Positions 56,211 to 64,000 of a stretch of 64,000 nt of DNA are shown here, piece after piece (the first letter of the stretch is position 1; each line of letters opens with the position of its first letter). This DNA comes from Trichosphaerium sp. ATCC 40318. Lineage: Eukaryota; Discosea; Flabellinia; Trichosidae. The translations under genes and the position numbers were made by a program. The stretch spans positions 1-64,000 of the forward strand of contig JALMLS010000204.1 in NCBI GenBank assembly GCA_038496445.1, written 5' to 3'. Below the pieces are notes generated by a model that was given only the letters and a program-made list of their open reading frames with translations, did not search any database and had not been told where the DNA came from.

Positions 56211-56914
56211 AGACACTTGAGAGCCTTTCTTGTTAATTAAACTTCATCACATCTTTGATTCCTTTAGATGCAAAATAGACAGTTTGATACATTGTTCACT
56301 TACACAGTTAATAAACTAATTTCTCACTTTGCTAATTGGTCTTATGAACGGAGAGGTTTCTAAATTTAAGTCTTAAGGATCTCGGTAGTTTAATGAACAA
56401 GAAGTATTGTATTTATTTACACTATTTTATATACTCAGCAGATACAACAATACAATCGAACCTAGATAACATACTCAGCATACAATTGTTTAGCTGAAGA
56501 ACTAACACAAGACAGATGTACTAAGTATCTTACATTGCGATATTTCAATAGTTCACGTGGAATGTACCTATTAGAATCTACAAAGATTTGTTTTTTCGCT
56601 CGTGTTGGATTGAGTAATAAATTAATGACGAAAAGACAGGTTGTTGAGTTTTCAGCACGTTTTGAAAAAAAAGAAAGAAAACACGAGTCAGTGGCTACAA
56701 GTCACTCCTTGTTCACAAATGGTGGAAAAGACACGCTAGGCATGAGATATAAAATAGTACATTTTAACAGGCTTGTTCCTTGAATCTACAAGAAGTAAAC
56801 GATATCAACATCAAACCAATCCTTATTAAGTTAATATTCAAGTCACCCAAAATCTACTATCTAAGAGAGCAACGGTGAGTGAGAGTTTGTTTTCAATGGA
56901 AAAAAAGCTTTAAA
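56211..56914. other. Convergent intergenic region, ~700 bp
   Basis: 3' flanks of the kinase (plus) and the cortactin-like gene (minus). A plus-strand open stretch near 56.5-56.8 kb lacks codon or motif support. No repeat or RNA gene seen. Confidence 0.4.
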
Positions 56915-58318
56915 CTAACCATCTATTTCATATGTTTCTTCTTCCTCCTGAGTTTTATCATCCTCTTCAACTTGTTCTTCGTCAACATACTCTTCTTCAT
57001 ATCCTTCAGGATGATCCTTTTTATATTCTTCCATATGTGCCTCATACTCTTGAGTGTATTCTTGAGCGTATTCCTCAGCGTATTTATCAAGATAAGACAT
57101 GTATTCTTCCCAGTATTCTTCCATATACGCTTGAGCTACTTTTTCTCCATACTCCTCAGCGTAGTCTTTATAATGCATGTCATATTCCTCCTGATACTGT
57201 TGCCTGTATTCTTCAATATACTCTTCAATATACGCTTGAACGTATTCTCCATATTCCTTCTTTTTGCCATCTTCATCATAATCACCTGGGTCTTGGTACT
57301 CTCCTGTATATTCGTCTTCATAAATAACATCTTCTTCAAAATGTTCTACAACATCATCTTTCACGTGTTCTTGTTCTTCTGGTACGTTAACCTCCTACGA
57401 ATAAATTAAACGCGTTCACCGTTGAGTTAGCGCACTTGGTGGGTATTTGTATTCTCTACTTGAGGTACTACAGCTTCTTTCTCAACCGCGGAGTTCTTCC
57501 CTTCGCGCAGTTGAGCTGAAAATCGCTAAAAACGTCAATGATTTAGAGGATTATTGAAGGTTGATCTTACTTTAAATTTAGTTGGTCTGAACGGGTTAGC
57601 TTTACTCTCGCCAACAAGCCATCGCTTCCCTTCGAACAAACAATAAGTATTGAAGTAGAACAACATCAAAAGAGAAAAAAAGTTGTCACCTGTGTACACT
57701 TTCTTTACAAGCACTTTATTGCTCTTCGTAGCCTTTAGTACTTCTTGGTTATGTACCTAAGTACGTTTTAACACAAGTTAAAGTAAACAATAAAAACCTC
57801 TTGAAGAGTTTCCGCTGTGCCGTCTTTTATTTGTGCTATTTTAGCGTTAAAAATGCTAAAAATATGCTATACATCCACGTGCCTACGCTTCTTCGCTGGT
57901 AACTCTTTTTATTCCCTGGCTTGCCAAGAAGAGATCTCTTCTTTGTTTCTTAAGAGAACATTGTAAACAAAGAGGGAGGAAGGGACTGTTTTAGGTATTG
58001 TCTGTTTTTCGTACCAACAAATCTTCCCGTGTTTATAAACTGCTTCTTTTTAAGCTCAGCATGCTCTGTTATTGACAGCTTACGCAGTTCATCCAAGTTT
58101 ACGGAATCAACAGCTATATTTGCGCTTTTAACAGTATTTTCGTTCTAATCGTCGTTTAGTTAATCCTATCACGTGATATAATGCCCAAACGGTTTTACCG
58201 TGAAATCGGCTTCTGTTTCCCAATCGTCGTCCCCCTTCACAAAATTTAGTTCGATAATAACCTAATATAGTGCGTGTACATCTGCTTCAGGTGGTAAATC
58301 GTTGTAGAAAAGAGACAT
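56915..58318 (-). CDS. Cortactin-like Arp2/3-binding protein with Tyr/Glu-rich tail
   Basis: Start at 58316-58318: MSLFYNDLPPEAD. A 45-nt intron (GTACAC to GTGAAG) then joins to GDDDWETEADFT, and after the next intron comes NENTVKSANIAVDSVNLDELRKL, then EHAELKKKQFINTGRFVG. This parallels the N-terminal acidic domain of cortactin/HS1 (DDWETDPDF, then an INIHxLR...EHxxLKKKE helix and GGRFG), where DDW binds Arp2/3. The 37-residue cortactin repeats and SH3 are absent. Instead there is a basic middle (KRSLLGKPGNKKSYQRR; GKRWLVGESKANPFRPTKFK) and a ~100-residue acidic tail of Tyr/Glu repeats (YIEEYIEEYRQQYQEEY). The stop is at 56915-56917. One intron near 57.85-57.9 kb was not resolved. It probably acts at branched actin networks; this is inferred from the acidic motif. 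Confidence 0.65.
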
Positions 58319-59042
58319 AAGCGCTGACAATCAAACCAGTACAAAACAAGAAGATCCAAAAAAAGTCTCCTGATTTCTTTTTTTGTTTCACCTTTGATTC
58401 GAACAATGTGACAAGTGTCAACACATATTGCAATGGAGAAACGAGTCGATTCGCATAGCCACAAAGAAACGCAACGAGATCAAATATGAATTTCCTGTCC
58501 ATTAAATTTAAATTGAATATCGATTTACTTTGCTGTGACACCGTAACAACTGGTAATGGTAGCACTCTAGTGCTTGTAGGTTAGACTAACGACAGCATAA
58601 GGATATCAAACGCTGCCATATTTCAAACATACTTAAACCTTCTAATGAGAACGCTTCTTGTTGGACGCTGTTTTGTAAAAAACATGGAGACTTCAGATAG
58701 GTTACTAAACTGTGCGACACTTGATCAATGGCCGTATTTTTTACAATCCTACACAAGCCTAAAGTCACTACCCAAGCCACTACAGAGGCCGTGGTACTTG
58801 TAGGATCGCGTAACTACGTGTGTACATCCACAAGTCAACTTACAATAAAAACGTGACCTAATTTGCAAGTTGCAATGTCGGTAGTAGTACTAAAGGATCA
58901 AACCGTATTTTTTACCAGTTGTACAGCACCTAGCACTACCAGTAATGAATCTAAACGCAACGTTCCATGCTTTATATTCACCTGAAAACACTTATTTCAC
59001 TGATATTGCACTTAACAGATGACGTTTAAAATGGCGTCGCAT
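58287..59042 (-). CDS. Doubtful small membrane-protein gene
   Basis: Several minus-strand pieces look protein-like and are flanked by splice signals: MRRHFKRHLL (start 59040-59042), SEYKAWNVAFRFITGSA, TASVVAWVVTLGLCRIVKNT, LKSPCFLQNSVQQEAFSLEG, and a last piece (FDLVAFLCGYANRLVSPLQY, then a membrane helix FFWIFLFCTGLIVSAYVSFL) ending at 58287. I could not join all pieces in one phase, and the last piece overlaps exon 1 of the cortactin-like gene in another frame of the same strand. I recognise no family. It may be a real gene with a different 3' end, or upstream noncoding DNA. Confidence 0.25.
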
Positions 59043-59471
59043 TGTTACAACAAATGTTGTCAAACCAAGGTCTTCAATCAACGCCAAGTTTCATTTTCAC
59101 ACCGAGATGCATCATGCATTCGAAACAAAAAGAAACTTGTGAACTGATATTTTTGCGTTGCTACTTATTTCGCGAAATTATTTTACCGTAAACCCAGGAA
59201 AATTGGGTCTTGTTCGGGTGGCGTTTTTGAGGGTGACCCGTTTTTACTACCTTGTATCAATTCCGTTGTCATAGAGAAAGCGGAGCGACCTCATTGTTGT
59301 TCCGGCTTCCGCAATTTCAGCTAAAATTCCACCTGTCAACGTAATAAACGAGATTTCTGTTTTACATACAATACAAGTTTTATTTTTATTCACAAGAGGT
59401 TTAGTTTGGTTGCTGTTTGTTTTCTTTCAACCTTTTTTTTTTTCTGAAAATTTCGAAGTCAGCTGAGCTTT
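59043..59471. other. Intergenic
   Basis: 3' flank of the bHLH gene. Nothing recognised apart from ordinary AT-rich sequence. Confidence 0.35.
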
Positions 59472-60266
59472 CTAATACTGCGAACGCGGTTGTTTTACAA
59501 GTGCTGCGTCAAATTGAATAGTGCAAGCGTTGTTAAATATTGGTTTTACGCTGAGATCAATACTTGTAGGATTTGCTCGTTGTGGGAACCGTCTGCAGTC
59601 TATAGCTTGTGGCATTCCAGGAGATGGGGGCTGTTGGAGGTATTGTTGTTGTTGGTTTTGATGCTGTTGTTGTTCAGCTACTTGCTTTCGTAGTTGCTCT
59701 ATGTGTTCAATAGCAGCTTCTAAGCGACGTTCTTGAGTAACTCTCTTTCCATCGTTAAAAAGGCTCCATTCTTGTAACATTGTTTGTAATTTAAGTTCGA
59801 GGCTTTTTACGCGCTTTCTACGCTTCTCTTCGGAAATTGTAGAGTTCTTTTTCTTGTCTTTTTTACCTTTAGAATTTGAGCGTTTGAAAGGTACTCTAGA
59901 ATAAAGAAGTAAGCATTGATGTAAAACCAAGTAGAAAAGTAAACAAAAAAAAAACGTGGCAAACTATTAAACCCTGGTAAAAACGGTTACTAAAGTAATA
60001 ACGTACCTAAGAGGTTCGCTCACGGTTATTTCAACGCGTGGTTGTGTAATACGGTTTCGGCTTCTACTATTTTTACTTGTATCGTATTGTACAGGGTCAA
60101 GCATATTGTTTGAGTCGAAGTTACTGTTCAGTATGTTGGAAAATTGTTGCTCTGGGAAAATATCTTGTTGAGCTACGCTAAGGCCACAGCTGATTGGTGT
60201 TGAGAATGGGCTATATTCGAAAGGAAGAGGTGTTGCTCTCCAGTTGTTGGTACAAGAAGTTGTCAT
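59472..60266 (-). CDS. Basic helix-loop-helix transcription factor
   Basis: Two exons. The start at 60264-60266 gives an Asn/Ser/Pro-rich N-terminus (MTTSCTNNWRATPLPFEYSP). The intron is 59896-60006 (GTACGT to TTCTAG) and the join reads SEPLRVPFKRSNSKGKKD. Exon 2 has the bHLH: basic region SEEKRRKRVKSLE with the E-x-x-R-R type contact residues, helix 1 LELKLQTMLQEW, a loop, and helix 2 KRVTQERRLEAAIEHIEQLR extending into a Gln-rich coil (AEQQQHQNQQQQ). The stop is at 59472-59474. A basic region with Glu/Arg predicts E-box (CANNTG) binding. That E-boxes of the CACGTG class are abundant in this window is suggestive but does not prove a link. About 228 residues. Confidence 0.75.
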
Positions 60267-61128
60267 TGTTGTGTGTTCGGTGTAAGTTTGATATTTTTTT
60301 TCATACCTAAACAGGACACTCGTTTATGAATATTTGTGATTCTTGTGAGCTGCCTAATTTCCCGACCCTACACGAAGCCGTAGTACATGTTTAATAGATA
60401 AGAGGAGGGTTTTGTTTATTTTTAGAGGTACTTTATGCACCATCACAATCGGTTCCATGGCGCTAGTTGAGCTCACTGATAGTGCGTGTATTCATGCAAC
60501 TTGTTTCAGCTGAATTGAGACGCCATACATCGAGGTGCTTTGAATAAACGGGTAAATATTGCGCAGATCTTTTCACGCCCGAACCCGTGATCTCAACTCG
60601 ATAAGGTAAAGCCCACAGCCTTTTGACGGCGAATGGAGCCGGGAAAATACAATAAATTTTAACACAGTTTGATCTTCGGACCAAAGATCTCCCAACATTT
60701 AGCCGAAACGTAACACCCGTTGTACGGCTCTTTTCAGCGGAAGTCGGAAAATAAAGGCCAGTCAATTATCGTTTTGTAAAATTTCATTGAAGATTCAGCT
60801 ATGCCTTTATCGCGTACAAGCTCTAAGTGCAATATAAAGGCGTCTGGAGCGATATGGAAAATACGGCAAATGGTCGCGACATACTCAAAAATCTCACTTA
60901 AAAAACGCACGTGTTTTTTTTCTTTCTAACTTCTCCTTCGTTTCGCAAGTCTCTTTGTAAACCGAATTTTCAACCAAAAACGACTGCAATAGGTGACCAG
61001 CTCACTGTGGCTATTATGTAGAGTGGTAAAAAGGGCGAAGGCTTTTTTTTTGCGAGACCAAGAAATTCTCAGCGCTTTTTTTTTTTGGTTTTAGTTCGTA
61101 CTTTTCAACCAACCGCACGTGGGCCGTG
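60267..61128. promoter_or_regulatory. Divergent intergenic region, ~860 bp
   Basis: Separates the bHLH gene (minus) and the NHL gene (plus) and so holds both promoters. A minus-strand open stretch (60463-60765) is long for chance, but has no splice context or family motif. Two CACGTG sites near 60909 and 61115. Short poly-T runs near 61043 and 61077. Confidence 0.4.
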
Positions 61129-62501
61129 ATGAGCACCCAAGATGGTACGCTATCTATACACTACATAAATAATTATAAACAAACCGTGAATGTGACAACC
61201 CCTTTCTCTCGCAGTGCAGATGGAAATGGTTAGCCCATTGAAAAACGTGCAGATTGCACCCGCTATAGTGCATGTTTTCGATGGCACTGGGGACGTAAAT
61301 GGGCCTTTTGGTAACACTTCTTTTAAACAACCGCGGTACCTTTCGCATGGAAAAAAACGCGAGGTACAGCGCTAGTATATTAACAATAGAGAAAAAAAAA
61401 GTTTCAGCAATTTAGATTTGTAAAGATAATCAAAAAGCCTACCACTAAACCGCATTATAGCTCTTTGTATCGAATTTTCAGGACGGTATTTACGTTGTAG
61501 ATTTGGAAAATTGCAAGGTGACGCATGTAAACGGTACAGAAGGCCCTGGTAGATTAGTACGCCGAGGACTACACGTGAACATTTGAGCTTAATTATATTG
61601 TAGTTGTGGGGTGTCTCGTACGATTACAAGAGAAGTAGTATAATAGCTAGCGATGCAAGAAAGGTACCATTTAAAATAAACCATAAAAATAACCAACAGT
61701 AATAAAAGCAAGCCGAGCTTGAATTATTTCTGCTTCGAATTAAAAAAAATTTGTTTTAGGGTACCAAACGCCACTACGTTTTAAATATTGCAAACACTGG
61801 TCGCATAACAATGATAAGCGACGGGTTCTATTTTCCAAGAGGCGTTGCTGTAAATTCTGATGGTTTCCGGGTGGTTGCGGATAATGTGGGCATTTATGAG
61901 CTACCAGACATGGGTGAAAAAAAAAGCTCGTGTGCGTTTTGACAAAGGTTCCTTTTTGTGTGTTATAAAACAGAAACAAAAGCTGTCAAGAATTTTTTTT
62001 TTTTTCACAAACAATTCTGGTTTTTCCCTTCTTTTTTTTATGTAAATCGTTTTGGTGGTTTTGCAACTGACGTACGTTTTCATAGCAAAGTGGTTCTCGC
62101 GGACGCCTTCTAAAAAATTGCTGGCTAATATTGTGGCGTCGGATATGTGCTTTACAACTAAAGATCAGCTTATTGTAGCGACAGTAACTGCGACAAAGAG
62201 TACTATCCAGGCTGTAGCTTTGAATGGTGCTTTAGAAGAAACCCTGCTGACACTCGGCGGTAAGAAACATATCGCATTGAGTTACGCTAGTAAGAGGCAA
62301 GTCCTTTACGCGGTTGTCCAAAACACAGACGAAGTGTATTGTATTCACATGGCAACAAAGGCGGTGCTCAGAATTAAGCTACCAGAGAACTTTAAAACCC
62401 TGACCGCTATCGTTACCTTTGGGAATAACGTTTATCTCTTCAGTGGATCTACACTGCTACAATTTGGCCAAGACCCTATCGTGGCCGCTCTGATGCAATG
62501 A
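61129..62501 (+). CDS. NHL-type beta-propeller protein
   Basis: Start at 61129: MSTQD, a GTACGC intron, then VQMEMVSPLKNVQIAPAIVH and VHVFDGTGDVNGPFG, KQPRYLSHG. After longer introns come DGIYVVDLENCKVTHVNG, RHYVLNIANTGRITMISDG, FYFPRGVAVNSDGFRVVADN, and a last exon (61.96-62.5 kb) with SDMCFTTKDQLIVATVT and VYLFSGSTLLQFGQD, stop at 62499-62501. The recurrent pattern of Gly, Pro-x-G-x-A/L, D-G-x-x-x-V-A-D is that of NHL/SMP-30-type propeller blades. No signal peptide is visible, so it should be cytosolic. NHL propellers serve in protein or RNA binding or as lactonase-like enzymes; I cannot choose. Intron edges at 61.55-61.75 and 61.9-62.08 kb are approximate. Confidence 0.6.
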
Positions 62502-62791
62502 TTTGGGAGTGGTTATGGGTAAAAACAAAAAGCTGTGTTAGTTGGTACTTTTTAATATAAATAGATTCTATAGTTGTACTCCTTAGCACGTTTAGCTCGT
62601 AGCTAGTAAAAACCAGCGTATACTGCACTCAAAAAGTGATTTTTTTCCTTGTTTTGCAAAACAAATGTGCGACAAGTACTACCGCTTTGTAATATGACGT
62701 AACAATGCAACCGCGGCTGCGGCCGTTACTTTAAAACTTAGTAAATAAAGTCAGATCAATTCTATTAACCTTATTCGGCTACTCTCGCACC
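62502..62791. other. Intergenic
   Basis: Between two plus-strand genes, 290 bp. No feature seen other than an AT-rich leader before the ATG at 62792. Confidence 0.4.
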
Positions 62792-64000
62792 ATGACAGAC
62801 ATTGACACGGTCAATACTACCTTAGACGGCCCTATTCGCGATGACCACGAAGACATAGACTTATCGGACAATGCTACCACGTCGAGCTCAGAAGTGACAC
62901 CAGACTCTTCAACACCAGCTCTTAAGCCTGCTACTGCAGAAGACGAGCACCACGACTATTTAGTGCGCACTTATCATAAAGTGCGCACCGGTGTCCCACT
63001 AGCGATGTTAATTCACGGTATTATCGCAGTAACCGTTTGTGTCGTTTGTTTCTTTAGTGCGTATTTCCAAACCTATAAAAATGCAGCATTTTAACTCCTT
63101 TCGTTCTAGTTTGGCATTGGGTCAGCACACCTGACGTAAACGTATGTTTTCAACCGCAACAATTTCAAACAAACCCCAAAACTTTTGCTTTATGCTTTGC
63201 CGCCAATAACTGCTTTTTGTTTACACTCATAATAGGGCTCAGTATGGTGGTGGCTCATTCCAATATTTGTATTTATTACAAGCATCTTTTCGCATCAATA
63301 CGTGCGTCGAACTGGTTTTCTAAATCAAATACGCTTTACTGACGCCATACTAAGTTCTTTTTGGATAAAAAATACTTTGAAGGCGTTGTTGGCGTTATAA
63401 TAATCGTAAACGTTGCTGTAGTGCTCTCATGGCAACTACTATTTAGTGCGTATACTAGCAATCAACTAAAACTGCAATTCCAGCCCCTCATGCACTACAC
63501 GTGGTGACCCGAAACGATTTTTTCAAATTCTGTTTTTGTAACTTTTCTCGTATTCTAACCCAATCTTTTTATAGATAGCCATCACCCATGGTTTCTTTAC
63601 ATTAACTTTGCAAGTGCTATGGGATCAACAGTTGCTTATTACATGATCTACAAGAGAGAACAACCAGCAATGGTTTTACTCATGTGTGAGCACTTGTTCT
63701 GGCAAATTAACCTCCTTCTCTTCCTTGTTTGGGCGAACACAGGCCATAAGCACCCATGGTACGCATATTCAATGCGTATTACGTTTCCTTGTCTTACTTT
63801 TTGCAATTAAGGTTCATCTACCCTCTTTTCGTCATGGTTCTTCCAATCGGCCTTGCTCGCTTTTACATTATTGCCAAGGACAGACGTAAATGGGTTTACT
63901 CTGGATTAGCTGGTTTGTGGGTTTGCTTATTGACTTTCTTTGTCTGGGGATTCACTGGATCCAACTGGCCTTGGTTTGTTTTCGTTTGGGCATGTCACAT
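62792..64000 (+). CDS. Multi-pass membrane protein, truncated by the window end
   Basis: The ATG at 62792 gives a ~65-residue acidic, Ser/Thr/Asp-rich cytosolic N-terminus (MTDIDTVNTTLDGPIRDDHE). Then come membrane segments: LAMLIHGIIAVTVCVVCFFS; WWWLIPIFVFITSIFS; a segment with HPWFLYINFASAMGSTVAYY; QINLLLFLVWANTG; FIYPLFVMVLPIGLARFYII; and SGLAGLWVCLLTFFVWGFTG, followed by WPWFVFVWAC at the edge. At least six helices are visible, with repeated H-P-W-F/W-P-W-F elements at helix starts. Introns have GTACGC donors. I recognise no transporter or receptor family. The 3' end lies beyond the window. Confidence 0.6.

Noticed and set aside
56879-57409. Hydrophobic 176-codon plus-strand frame
   Set aside because: Antisense image of the Tyr/Glu repeats of the cortactin-like gene; codon composition explains it.
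58274-58291. An 18-nt mini-intron in the cortactin-like gene
   Set aside because: A 45-nt intron from the same donor to GTGAAG keeps the frame and fits the local intron length, so an ultra-short intron is unnecessary.
60463-60765. A 100-codon minus-strand frame upstream of the bHLH gene
   Set aside because: No start context, splice signal or family motif. It lies in a region that should hold two divergent promoters.
1-64000. CRISPR array, bacterial operon, phage or plasmid features
   Set aside because: Spliced genes, signal peptides, SCF/USP/STAT/Myb families and LINE/SINE elements show nuclear eukaryotic DNA; no spaced direct repeats were found.

Overview
This window is nuclear DNA of an intron-rich, gene-dense, AT-rich unicellular eukaryote. 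I estimate about 38% G+C by eye. Nearly every gene is cut by short introns, mostly 40-65 nt, with a strong preference for a GTACGT donor. Intergenic gaps are often only 0.1-0.9 kb. The gene set combines a STAT-like SH2 factor, a three-repeat Myb, a bHLH factor, an SVIP-like protein, a cortactin-type Arp2/3-binding N-terminus, a DNA ligase with a PBZ finger, a USP20/33-like deubiquitinase, GH6 and GH19 secreted glycosidases, and several F-box/LRR genes. This suits a free-living amorphean protist (amoebozoan or unicellular-holozoan grade). I cannot name the species.

Layout. 0.7-8.6 kb (all minus strand): GH6 cellobiohydrolase, F-box/LRR protein, secreted putative glycosidase-like protein, K+ channel. 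8.6-16.8 kb: a complete 8.15-kb LINE retrotransposon (minus strand) bounded by a 16-bp target-site duplication. It has one 2,657-codon open frame with endonuclease, reverse transcriptase and RNase H. It sits inside what was a ~91-bp head-to-head promoter between the K+ channel and a plus-strand methionine-R-sulfoxide reductase (16.8-18.0 kb). 18.2-25.4 kb (minus): ATP-dependent DNA ligase with PBZ finger, glutathione S-transferase, membrane LRR/EGF protein. 25.5-28.8 kb (plus): SVIP-like protein and ammonium transporter. 29.1-34.3 kb (minus): an adenylation-carrier-reductase protein (carboxylic acid reductase type) with a ZZ finger. 34.7-36.0 kb: an F-box/LRR gene broken by a tRNA-derived SINE with a 16-bp target-site duplication. 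36.4-43.0 kb (minus): USP deubiquitinase, PIN4-type parvulin, STAT-like factor. 43.8-44.6 kb (plus): secreted protein of unknown function. 44.9-51.2 kb (minus): GH19 chitinase-like protein, secreted/anchored His-rich protein, R1R2R3 Myb. 52.0-53.6 kb (minus): third F-box/LRR gene. 53.9-56.2 kb (plus): TKL-like kinase. 56.9-60.3 kb (minus): cortactin-like protein with a Tyr/Glu-rich tail, a doubtful small membrane gene, bHLH factor. 61.1-64.0 kb (plus): NHL-type beta-propeller protein and a multi-pass membrane protein running off the end.

There is no operon logic here. The common themes are secreted polysaccharide degradation (GH6, GH19, and the putative glycosidase), protein turnover (two or three F-box/LRR adaptors, USP, SVIP-like VCP regulator), repair of oxidative and DNA damage (MsrB, GST, PBZ ligase) and transcription control (Myb, bHLH, STAT). 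The E-box CACGTG, and especially the 10-bp palindrome ATCACGTGAT, is strongly over-represented across host DNA and was not seen inside the LINE. Gene models were built by hand from splice signals and reading-frame continuity. Exon edges are firm where stated and approximate elsewhere.
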